Part shown: positions 10,924 to 20,183 of the stretch, piece after piece
Layout: each line of letters starts with the position of its first letter
How positions within the stretch are numbered: the first letter of the stretch is position 1
NCBI GenBank assembly: GCA_038093515.1
Contig: JBBPSI010000304.1
Coordinates: 1-26,023 of the forward strand
Length of the DNA stretch: 26,023 nucleotides
DNA from: Butyriboletus loyo
Lineage: Eukaryota > Basidiomycota > Agaricomycetes > Boletales > Boletaceae
Direction of reading: 5' to 3'
Notes under the pieces: model-generated
Database searches by the model: none
The model's input: only the letters and a program-made list of their open reading frames with translations
What the model was told of the DNA's origin: nothing
Made by a program: the position numbers and the translations under genes

Positions 10924-11383
10924 AACAGAACAGGCAGTATTCTCTTTTTTTTTTTCCTTCCTAGTATAGGGTATCAGGATTGGACGCTTTCTTTTCCCTC
11001 TTTTTTTTGAAAGAATTTTGAACTTACTGTTCTGTCCGTTGAACGTGTTGGACTTGTAGACAGACACCTCATTGAATGTGGGTGAATATGTCATACCTCC
11101 CATATAGTTGTCTAGTCACCTCATACTTATGTTTGCCTACATCATCTTCCGTTCACCCTATCCCACTTGGATTATAAAATATGCCGCGTGATCTGACTTA
11201 CAAACAGGACGATTCGTAAAGCTACATACCTTTGCAGAAAAGCAAATGCCAAAAAGTGTCAGTGCAAACGATACAGTCAAGTCTTTGACGTGGAAAAACA
11301 AAAGCGCGCAAAGAGATCTGGAAAAACGAAAACAAGGACAAGACGAGAACGCTTCAAGACAGCACGTGCAGGCAGGCTAAGCA
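10924..11383. other. convergent intergenic region
   Basis: It lies between the ends of two convergent genes, so it holds both 3' untranslated regions and their processing signals. Two T-rich runs lie close after the oxidase stop (about 10944-10955 and 11001-11009). No coding signal was seen. Confidence 0.5.
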
Positions 11384-14300
11384 CTACAAGACATCTATCG
11401 TCCGTATCTTCTGGGCGAGATACTGCGGTGGAACCTCACTGAGTAGCTGCACGACGATAGGCTGATCGGATGCAACACGTTTGTATTCGTTGTGGGATAG
11501 AGGGGCCAGCAAGAGCGCGCCGAAAGGCTGTCGCAGACGCGCGAAAAGCCGCAACGCTCTGGTAAGCTTGTCGTCCGAAGAGGATACGGTGTGTGATGGA
11601 AAGGGAGAGGGAGAGGGAGGTCGCGCATCGAAATTGCCATCTAGCGGGGTGAGCGGTTCAGCGCCCTCATCCACAACCAGATCTCCGCAAGGATGGGCGG
11701 GATCAAGGAGACACCGGGGCCATGGATGAACGAGCACCATACTCCCGAGGCCGGATAAGTCCTCCGTCGTCTTGATTTCGACGTCACCGAGTGCGGACGT
11801 GACAGCACGATAAACATGCTGAGAATCACCCCTCGAGACCAATGCACCTTTCAGCGGAAACGTGATGCAAGATAAGCTCAAGCGGCGACTGGCAAGACGA
11901 GGCGATGGAAGGACGACGACTCGATCGTATAGCAGTAAAGCCGAGTGGAGATATGGATATGGATATGGGGCTGTCCGTAGTTCCGCAACCAACGTGTCCA
12001 TCTTGTCGTCTTCAACGAGCGATGGGATACTATAGGGCGACGCCGACTCGCGATACACGCCAATCTCCGCAGGAAGACAGCTGTTATAATCGGATGTCTT
12101 CCCTGTCCAAGCTAGAATCGTCACATCACCTGACCGAGTCAACACCTCTTGCAAGAGCCGACCGAGAGCGCGTTGTTGACCCTCGCCATAATTGACTTGG
12201 ATAGAGACGTCAAATATACCGAACAGCGAGTAGGCTATGTCCTCTTGCTTCGTAGCGATGCGCATGGCGGCAAGACAGAGCTTTTGTCGTACATTCTCTG
12301 ATCCGGGTCGGAGAGAGAGTAGAACTTCTACATCAACGCCAGTTGCAGCCGCCATCTCGCCCATGATTACGGATGAATCCTTGTGGTTATACACACTCTC
12401 GTCAGGGTGATAAGGCTTCCACTCTTCAGTGTAGAAACGGACGACCCGGGATGCGAAGAACTCTTGCAACGTCCATGCTCGGGTATTCCAGAGACACCTG
12501 ATGAGAGCACGCAGCTCCGAATCAGATCGTACACCCTTGAGGTGAATGATCGTGAGCGCGGACTCGTGGTACCATTCAAACATCGATGTCAGGGATTCCT
12601 GAAGTACTGAGCCGTCCGTTTTGTTGATACAACATGTGTTCGACCATGCCCAGCGCAACCCAGCTTCCTGTACTGTTCTGCAGAACATCACCAACTTCAA
12701 GACCGTGGATGATTCTGATAGATCGTGTACCGATCCATACAGGACATCGTGGAACAGTGGTTCGGCTCCTTCCCAAGTATGGGAGAACGTAGCGTATCGG
12801 AAGTATTGCTGAATAGTCTGTGTGATGCGAGAATCGTCGAGTTCTGTCGTCATGGATGCAACGAGCTCCTTGAATGCTGTATCAGCTTCGAATTCACTTA
12901 TCCGCCCGTGCTCGTCACACAGACGGCCAGTCTCCGTGTTAATAAGGATGAGCGGAGCATCTCGCCGAGTCCGTTTCACAGAGCCGCGAATACTCGCTTT
13001 CGTCTGCGATGGGCTCACATACTGGTTACGCAATTCTGCAACAAGCAGAATCCTCAGGTGATGCTTCCTCGCGAGTGAGAAAATATTTACCCCGGGTAGC
13101 AGGATCTGGAGATTGCTCGAGTTTCAGAAGCATCTCGTTATACGAATTGATTGCCTCATCGTAACGGTGAGCACCAAGTAGTGCCGCGTGCTTTCTTTCG
13201 TAGCCACGTGGAGATGACGGGTCGAGTTTGATCGCCTGCGATCACATTAGCCATTTTCCCTGGTGTAGATCAGGATATACGTACCGCGTCAGCATCATCC
13301 AGCGAATCTTGCCATGATCCGATCGCAGCTCGTGCTTTGCTTCGCTTGGTCAAAAGGTTTGTCGATGAAGGATCGAGGTTCAATGCTGTAGTGTAATGGA
13401 AAACAGCATCTTTGTATGACGCAGAGTCCATAGCGACACCACCCGTTGCTCCAGCATCGATATGCATTGGCTCTTGAACTCTAATGAAAGAAACTGAATG
13501 GTTTACCCTGATGCACGACATCAAGACTCACTAGCAAGCCAGTCCATTAATATACTGTTGGTTCCGATTTCATCGTTCATGATGTTGATCATCTCGAGAA
13601 GAGAGAGTGCAGCATCGATTATGCGGCCCTCGCCATACAGGGCGTCGCATTTATATTTGAGCTCGTGCGCGTGAACGACCTGGAGGAGGGTATCTATTCT
13701 GCGCTGGGAATCGGCACGTTGTGTGCGGAGTTGATGTTTGAGATCGGAGATCTTGCTGACTGATGCACTGGGATGTCAACGAAGTGCGAGTCACGGTGAC
13801 GGTGGACGAACTCAAGTTAATTTCCTGTGCACGAAATGACTCAATGATTTCTTTGAGATCTACCTTTTCTACGTTAATGCACTGTATTTCCTCTTCAGCG
13901 AGAATCTGCAGCAGCCAACAAAACGGCTGTCATCATAAAAGGGTCTGACATGGCGAGATTTTGATGCTTACACTGTCAGAATAGGGTGAGGGAAGGATGT
14001 CATAGAGACTGCGAAGCGTGACTGTTAGGTCGCCGCCCACCGCAAGGTTGCAGTTTGCTGAGAGATCCATTGAATAGACACTATCTGTGTGCTGGAAGAC
14101 AGGCCCGATTTGCTTGTGCGTTGTAGTGTCCCAGAACGAGATCGATGACTTTGCGGCGGAAGCTGCGATGAATGTGTCGTTGCTTGCCAGGACCATGCAC
14201 CTAGGGTCATCGTTGCTGTGGATGGGCCATTGAGAGAGCGTCTTCCCGGTGGACGCGTCGAGATAGTTGATATTTCCGTCACGAGATAAGACAAAGAGTT

Positions 14301-15000
14301 GCTTGCTATCGCTGGTCCAAGCGAGGGACTGGTTCCGCCACGAGCTGACATTGATTGGGATATCGACCCCGAGGAGGCGGCCGTTCTGGCTGTCATAGAT
14401 CCTGAGGGTATCGTACGTGCCGGTCGCGATGAGACGTCCGTCGGGTGAAAATTTGACCGCGACCAGCCAAGTGTCGTGTTCCAACAGGTCCAGCAGTCGC
14501 TCCCTAGTCGACAGCGACCAGACGCAGGCAGTCTTGTCCTCAGACCCAGTCGCGATTCTCGTTCCATCCGGAGAGACGTCCACCGCGACCACCCAATTGC
14601 TGTGTCCCCTGAACACGGTCACCTTTTCGTGGCTCTTTGCATTCCACACTGTCACCTCGCCACTGACCGTTCCACCCACGAGCCACTTTCCATCTCGTGA
14701 CACTGCGATGTTGAGAACAGCGTTACCCGCATCCATTGGCGTCCCCACCTCCATGCCATCTTCCACTCGCCAACGTCGAATCTTGCTATTCGGATCACCG
14801 CTCACGATGTGCTTCCCATCAACGAGGAAGGTGGCCGATCGGCCTTCACAATTGATTACGATTGGTTTTGTTTGCTGTCGGTGAACGGTGCTGGAGGAAC
14901 TGTTTTCTCTTGACTCTTGGGTCCCCGTCAGTATCCCACTGTCAAACGTCTCGCCCATGTGCTCACCATTCCTTGACTGACTGCTTTCTTTCGTCGACAT
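11384..15000 (-). CDS. WD40 - coiled coil - TPR - HET domain protein (heterokaryon-incompatibility type)
   Basis: Exon 1 (15000-13972) encodes WD40 repeats, with recurring units such as VVAVDVSPDGTRIATGSEDK then ACVWSL, and VAVKFSPDGRLIATG. A 66-nt intron leads to a coiled-coil exon (13905-13532) containing KEIIESFRAQEI and, in a shifted frame, SKISDLKHQLRTQRA. A further small intron inside it is needed, but its edges are ambiguous. Then come TPR-like exons from 13478 (YKDAVFHYTTALNLDPSS) and 13235-13091 (AIKLDPSSPRGYERKHAALL). Exon 13035-11384 carries the HET domain: YATFSHTWEG, WAWSNTCCINK and LWNTRAWTLQEFFAS. The order WD40, coiled coil, TPR, HET matches a family I recall as common in Agaricomycetes. 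HET proteins trigger incompatibility cell death in ascomycetes; the role in mushrooms is inferred. The ATG at 15000 (MSTKES) is preferred over 15048. Confidence 0.82.
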
Positions 15001-15669
15001 GTTTGGCCCTGTGACGATGCGCGGTCTTCCACTCACCCTGTCATACACGTGCCTTCTTATCGATATACATCAGTCCACACACCTGTAATCATCTCTCAGC
15101 GCTGGTTCTCATTCCAATCCACAGTCCCCACCCATATTGTCGTTGAGTGTTGTCGACAGGGAAATCACGCTCAGAGTCGTTGCGGACAGGACGCGGCAAC
15201 CAAACGAAACGAGCTACAGTAACTCGTGGCGGCAAGGAGTCCCTTTGTCGCTTCCTGATTTGTTCTCCTTTCCCCATACCTGTCATAAAGTGAAACATGT
15301 CGTCTCGTGTTTTACAAAGCGTGTGGCTGCTTCAGCCCACGAATGGATCTCATCTACGGCTCCACTCGGCCACACTCCGAGCACGTCTGGCGAATGCACT
15401 CGTACGGGCGATAGTCACTTCTGAAGCACATCATTGACAATGAAACGTATGGTGAGATTCTGCATATACGAGCTCGATGCAGATAGTATCCAAAGTGGTA
15501 TATTTCCACAAAAAGGACGTCGTTCGGTGTCTGTTTGTGCGCAAGTCCCCCCAACGAATTTCAAGGATTGAATCAACTCACTACACCCGCCCAAAGTCCC
15601 CGCTTCATACCCTTGAACGCCCCCGTCTCACCTGGCCAACTGATCCTGGTTGCACGTGATGTGACCATA
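15001..15669. other. upstream region of the HET-type gene, no gene seen
   Basis: About 670 nt with no convincing coding region. It should contain the HET-type gene's promoter. An in-frame ATG at 15048 lies just upstream of the chosen start. Nothing else was recognised. Confidence 0.4.
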
Positions 15670-16100
15670 CGTTGCATTTATGTTTCATCTCGTGCGCATG
15701 AAGGACCTAGAAGAAGCCATCTTTCTGCGTTTGGAATTGGTATGCTGAGAGCGGGGCTGGTGGCAATTTTGGTGTCTGATGGACGAGGATGTCAATGAAG
15801 CTGAATCATGACGGAGATGGACGCGCTCGAGTTAATCTCCTGTGCGCGAAGAGACCCGATTATTTCTTCCGGACATGCAATTTGACTGTCTAGAGAACGT
15901 GGATGTCAACGATGGCGATGGACGCACCCGAGTTGATCTCCTGTGCGCGAAGGGCCTCGACGGTTCTTTCGAGACGTGCGATTCTGCTGTCTGATGAACA
16001 TGGATGTCAACAACACGCGAGTCACGGTGGTGATGGACGCACTCAAGTTCCCGTTCTGTTCTGTGCACGAAGGGATCCGATTGTCTTGGCCTTTTCCTCC
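15670..16100 (-). pseudogene. decayed duplicate of the HET-type gene's coiled-coil exon, coiled-coil unit triplicated
   Basis: The plus-strand sequence at about 15675-15720 (GCATTTATGTTTCATCTCGT, GACCTAGAAGAAG) matches the HET-type gene at about 13648-13690 (GCATTTATATTTGAGCTCGT, GACCTGGAGGAGG). It continues into units starting GATGTCAA at 15788, 15902 and 16003 (spacing 114 and 101 nt), each similar to the single unit at about 13773-13866. Read on the minus strand the units encode variations of IARLERTVEALRAQEI, IIGSLRAQEINSSAS and IGSLRAQN. The same motif in the intact gene is IIESFRAQEINLSSS. Frames differ between copies and stops intervene, so the piece is not a functional exon. It lies upstream of the HET-type gene in the same orientation, as expected of a remnant of a tandem paralogue. 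Confidence 0.75.
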
Positions 16101-16494
16101 ATGCACTGCGTGGTCCAGTCGGGGGAAATCAACAAAGCGGTTTGTAACCAGAAATCCGTCTCAGGGGCAGCAAATGCAGCTACAGCTGTTAGGAGCTTCC
16201 TTTGCTTGTTTCTGAGGTTGTTTTGTTGCCCGTTATCCATAGGATTCGAAGGCAAAATTTGCACCAGCATTCACTGATATATCTAATCTGTCACATTGCG
16301 ATATTAAGTGATTACGCGCCTAGTTAACGGGACAAGAACGGGGAGCAATCGGTTGGAAGTGACCCGGGTGACCCGAACAAGGCCAAAGTAAATTTCTAAC
16401 CAGATGGTAGGCCCTAGCATGCGATCGCCCGAAATTTTTGCAACACGCACTACATTAACGAGCACAAGTCCCGATACCAAGTATGTATCATGAT
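16101..16494. other. intergenic, no gene seen
   Basis: About 390 nt between the HET-exon relic and the end of the Crinkler-type gene, with no recognisable coding region. It should include the latter's 3' untranslated region. Confidence 0.4.
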
Positions 16495-18688
16495 CTAAGT
16501 CTTACACTTGGATTGACGAATGTCAGCGAGCATAAAATCATCATGTGCTGCTGTAATATGCTTCCCATCAAGAGCATCTGGTGGTCGCGTTACTGTTGTA
16601 GTGTTCACGTGCGCTGGGTATCGTGCCTCTCCAATCCTTCCCGACCAGTCAAAGTCGACGATCATTATGCTTTTGTCCGTCTCCGTCTTTGATACCATGA
16701 GATTCACATCACGGATGTCACCATGGACGAAACCAGCTTCATGGAACTTGGTCAGCTTCTCTGATATGTCAGTGAAGACCGATGGCGGAAGATGCTGCTC
16801 GCGGGCCTCGAGAGTCTCAAACCCACAGAGTGCGTCGAAGGCGACCATGAACCAGCCACCAGGGATTTCGTCGAACCCTCGCAAGACCGGGGCACATCCG
16901 AGAGAGGCTAGACATCGATGGGCGTCGAACGAATAGGTCCGAGCGAATTTGACACAGATTTCATGTTTGTTCTCGTCGGTTGCGAAAAAGATTAGCTTCT
17001 TTTCGACTACTGCCTTCTTGTACTGGAACCTTTTTGTGGTTTTGTCCAAAATTGATGTGTAAGTCGTTGGATGCGGGAAAAGTTGCATGGGTGGTGGAAT
17101 CGTGTCGGAAAGAGTCATTGCTCGGAGGTTCCTGTAATACTCTTCCAGCGTGTGGGTAGCTCTGCGAAAAGCAGCCATGTGACGTGCCACGGTAAGTTGG
17201 TTCTGGGTATCGGTGGAGTGAAAATGAAACGCGATGGGCGTCGACAGGACTTGTATGGTCGGTCGCAAGTTCCAGGCAGCGCCGGCGAAGACAATGTACG
17301 GCCCTGCAAAAAATCGGTGGAACCAAGAAGATTGACAGATTGACGGGTACTGACCGAAAATAGCGAGGAGAAAACATGGAAGAGGAGACCTTGGGTGCTT
17401 TGCGGCGAGCTCCCTAGTTGACTCCAGATAATATGCTATCGCTTCGAAATACGGTTCCGCCGAAGTACTCCCGGCTTCGTTCTTGAACTCAGCGATCACA
17501 TAGCGATGTCCATTCACTGACATATCCCCGTCTACCAGATAATCCGTCTTTTGGATTTTGGAGATTGTAAAATGGATCTGATGACGCCCGAGTGCCTGGT
17601 TGAGGAATCCAACCCGCTCTGCCTCACTTTTGTATAAGTTCGACATGGCGATCTCGAGATCCTTGGCAAGGCGATTGTCGTCGGCCGTGATCTCGATGCT
17701 CTGACAGTCGTCGACGAACTGACCAAAGACAGGGTGAAGTAATGTGGTCGGGATCGTTTCTTCATCCTCGTATTTGTTATCACGAGCACGACCGCAGGGA
17801 ATGAATTTGCGACCGCTCTGTCGCGTCCTAAAAGAGGAAGGCGTGCCGGAGGCAGAGGGCTTATCCTTTGGGGCGTGTGTGAGGAATTCAATTCGAGCGC
17901 CGGCGATCGGATCTCCGTTCGCGACAGAACGGTACGCCGATGGAGGAGGTTTAACCACGCCTGGAAACGTGGGTGAGCACCATTCTGCCTTATGAACGTC
18001 TGACTTACTTTCATCAAGCCACTCTATAGCAACACCTGGGTGCTCAGAAAAAGGAACATCGCTGAAGGCCGTTCCCAGGAGCTGGCCTGCGTGCAAGAGC
18101 TGCCCCATTCCAGTAGAACTAAGAATCTCGGGGAGATCTTCGTCCGTGGTCGATATCTTGTATAGTTTCAAGTATTGTGGAGGTACGTCAGCGAGAATCA
18201 CCTGTTGCTTTGCATGAATCGCCTCCCTGAGCGCTTCAGCCATCTCAGACCCTGAGGCTCTGACCACAAAGAAGGAATCACTGTCAACTCCTCGAAACCA
18301 GCAGCGAACTACCAAGATATCTGCAAGGGGAACGATGATCGTCGTGGGTGTCAACTTAAACATACGAGTGTCACGTACCGACGACGAGGTGGAGTTGCCC
18401 TTGCGGGATTGACTTGAAATAAGTCGATAGCGCTCGCGGGGCCCGCAACGGTTTACCCAGCATAGAGATTGAGAAAGCACCAAGAATTTCTTCCATGGAA
18501 TCATCATCAGATATTGTATTATTGTCGGGGACCTTATAGACACGTATTGATGTTGGGAGAGAGTTGGATTCGTCGTCAACGATGCGCTTTTTGAGTTCTC
18601 CGATCGTCGTTTCTGGGGAAACATTTATGGTCTTCCAATCTTCAAAGGGATTTCCGCGAACCCAATACCAGAGCGACCAGTCGGACAT
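16495..18688 (-). CDS. Crinkler-type protein: ubiquitin-like header, PD-(D/E)XK nuclease-like region and C-terminal kinase, 678 aa
   Basis: Exons 18688-18379, 18320-18009, 17960-17355 and 17303-16495, with introns of 58, 48 and 51 nt. The N-terminal about 100 residues start MSDWSLWYWVRGNPFEDW, continue with INVSPETTIGELKKRI and end in QLHLVV, like the ubiquitin-like header of Crinkler (CRN/CR) proteins. Around residues 350-370 a DYLVDGDMSVNG stretch followed by YVIAEFKNE gives an Asp...Glu-Phe-Lys pattern expected of the restriction-endonuclease fold. The C-terminal part is kinase-like: a CVKF lysine, FHEAGFVHGDIRDVNLMV as catalytic loop (near residue 603) and IVDFDWSGRIGEARYP in place of the DFG segment (near 625). 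There is no signal peptide. CR proteins are proposed effectors in conflict or host interaction. The substrate here is unknown. The start at 18688 is preferred over an in-frame ATG at 18718. Confidence 0.8.
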
Positions 18689-18839
18689 GGTGAGAGAGGA
18701 AGGCCGGGTACAGTTCAAGTTCGCAGATCCACAAGTTCAAGGCTACCACAACAACCCGAATGCTTTGTTTTCCTTAAGCGGACAACACGTGATCGACGCC
18801 GAGAGAGGGTGTGGCGGAGGGGTCCACTCAAATTAAATT

Positions 18840-19458
18840 AATTCGTGTGAAAGATTGACGGTCCAACTTGCAGTCCAAGTTTCTCCCACGCCCTGCCGCG
18901 CCACCCCAGCTCCTGCTCTCGATGGTACAGTATTGGACCGGCACTTGTGCCAACAGAAAGTAGGTGGCTCATATTCTACAACACAACAAATTTTCATGCA
19001 TCAGACACTAAGGATGGGTTGATATGTATTTATTCGGTCATCCTGGCATTAAGTTACAAAATGGAATGTTTCCAAATGCCTGAATATTACACTGTTTTCT
19101 TAAATACCTTAGGGTTAGCCCGGGTTAGTCTGATCTATAATAGCACTACACTGCCGCAATTATACATTTACATTGATGTGGCAACTTATGACAAGAGTAT
19201 TGGCACATATACAATGATTAATGAGAGGAAATGTGCCGCATCTTGACATGATGCTGCATTGCGGTGCTTCAACACATAATATGTGCTGCATTTTGACATG
19301 ATGTCGAGATGCGGCACATATTAAATGTGTACATTACAGAGTGTGAGAAAAAGGGGCAAAAACACCGCAATTCGACACTGTGTCGAAATGCAGCCACTCC
19401 ACAGCCACATGTGTATTGATACTTGTGTCAGCTATCCATATTACCTCGGCAGGATGAC
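18840..19458. other. AT-rich region with palindromes, no gene
   Basis: No supportable gene. Base composition drops to AT-rich from about 18950. It contains the palindromic cluster annotated separately and forms the transition from the gene-bearing part to the repeat-rich right end. Confidence 0.5.
19231..19319. repeat. imperfect palindrome with 23-nt arms
   Basis: Left arm 19231-19253 and right arm 19297-19319 are inverted copies with two mismatches (ATGTGCCGCATC at the outer ends). An extra direct copy of the arm core (TGCATTTTGACATGATG) lies at about 19287-19303. A related short palindrome with TTCGACA/TGTCGAA arms sits at 19371-19387. It could be the remnant of a small inverted-repeat element. 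Confidence 0.7.
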
Positions 19459-19889
19459 CCATCCTGCAAAACACTCATTTCACCCTCTGCTGAACATGTT
19501 CTCACTCCTTTTGCAGTTACTTGCTACTCTATTCAACCCATCCTGCAGTTGATGATCGCTTTACACATTAACTGATCACTAGGCCATCCTGCCACATGCA
19601 TCTTTCACCCTCTCTCTTGCATAACCATGCTTCTTTTTCAGTTGCTTGCTGCCCTATTTACCCCATTCTGCAGTCAATGATTACTTCACGTGTTAACTGA
19701 TCACTGGGCCATCCTGCCACACACATCTTTCATTCTCTGCTTCACACATCCTCACTGCTTTTGCAGTTACTTGCCTGGATGTCAACTGATCACACCAAGG
19801 GCATCCTGCTACTATTCACTTTGGTTGTCATTTGGCTTTGTGCCTACTTGTTGTGGTTGATGATCAGTTAACATGTTAACTGATCACTG
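19459..19889. repeat. minisatellite, about 125-bp units, 3.5 copies
   Basis: Units begin (C/G)CATCCTGC at 19459, 19584, 19709 and 19801. The first two are exactly 125 nt and the last two are shortened to about 90 nt. Each has a pyrimidine-rich middle with TTTTGCAGTTACTTGC-like text and ends near TTAACTGATCACT(A/G)GG. The copies are clearly diverged, so the array is older than the adjoining retroelement. The last unit ends exactly where the element begins. Confidence 0.85.
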
Positions 19890-19933
19890 GTTAGGAGGAA
19901 ACAAAAAAAGCGAAGCTTTTTTTGTTGGATATG
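19890..19933. repeat. 44-nt hairpin unit, copy A (outer left edge of the element)
   Basis: Identical over all 44 nt to the copy at 24881-24924. It begins GTTAGGAGGAAAC and ends GTTGGATATG. The centre is A7-GCGAAGC-T7, a perfect hairpin with a GAA loop on the plus strand (UUC on the minus strand). Here it sits directly between the last minisatellite unit and the hammerhead-bearing terminal repeat. Confidence 0.9.
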
Positions 19934-19958
19934 AGGTATTGAAAACTGAGAGCTGTAG

Positions 19959-20033
19959 AAAAACAGATAACAGTGGGGTCTTTACTTAGGACCTCACACC
20001 TGTTTCGTCATATGACTCATCAGATCTGTTTTT
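19959..20033 (-). ncRNA. hammerhead ribozyme (type I), minus strand
   Basis: Read 5' to 3' on the minus strand: stem I strand AAAAACAGAT (20033-20024), core CTGATGA (20023-20017), stem II GTCATATGAC (20016-20007, self-complementary with a 2-4 nt loop), core GAAA (20006-20003), stem III from CAG (20002) to CTG (19971) with an inner GGTC/GACC helix and bulges, then TT (19970-19969) and stem I strand ATCTGTTTTT (19968-19959). The 10-bp stem I pairing is perfect. Both invariant core boxes are intact and the bases around the cleavage position (after 19969) fit the U-H rule. Hammerheads are established in the terminal repeats of Penelope-like elements, where they process the transcript. Confidence 0.92.
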
Positions 20034-20060
20034 GGTCATCGAACGATCGATGGCACGAAC
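20000..20060 (-). other. candidate 61-nt intron overlapping the ribozyme core
   Basis: In sense orientation the segment starts CAAG|GTTCGT and ends AAACAG|GTGTG, with CTGAT (a good match to the fungal CTRAY branch-point consensus) 20 nt before the acceptor. Exactly this piece is missing from the otherwise identical right-hand terminal repeat. Length and signals are those of a fungal spliceosomal intron. A deletion between the two AGGT 4-mers gives the same product, so the splice reading is unproven. Confidence 0.5.
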
Positions 20061-20065
20061 CTTGC

Positions 20066-20071
20066 TTTATA
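20066..20071 (-). promoter_or_regulatory. TATA box in terminal repeat A (sense)
   Basis: Sense text CCTATAAAGCAAGG. The first T lies 38 nt before the hammerhead's stem I, so a start about 30 nt downstream would place the RNA 5' end just ahead of the ribozyme. The same box occurs at 25902-25907 in the other repeat. Confidence 0.5.
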
Positions 20072-20183
20072 GGCGCAATCTTGGTCCGTGCGCGTTACCT
20101 TGCGATAAGCTGATAGCAAAAATAGAAAGAAGACACGTCACCGGATCTCCGTCTAGCCGCGTTTCCCTAGCGACTTTAATCTC

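Larger units (their letters stand above)
19934..20183 (-). repeat. terminal repeat (pseudo-LTR) copy A, 250 nt, complete
   Basis: Runs from AGGTATTGAAAACTGAG to GACTTTAATCTC on the plus strand. It matches 25831-26019 at every base I compared, except that this copy has an additional 61 nt (20000-20060, ambiguous by a 4-nt overlap). It contains a sense-oriented TATA box and a full hammerhead ribozyme. Confidence 0.9.

Noticed and set aside
19459..19889. Regular spacing considered as a CRISPR-like array
   Set aside because: The organism is a fungus, the units are about 125 nt with divergence throughout, and there is no repeat/spacer structure.
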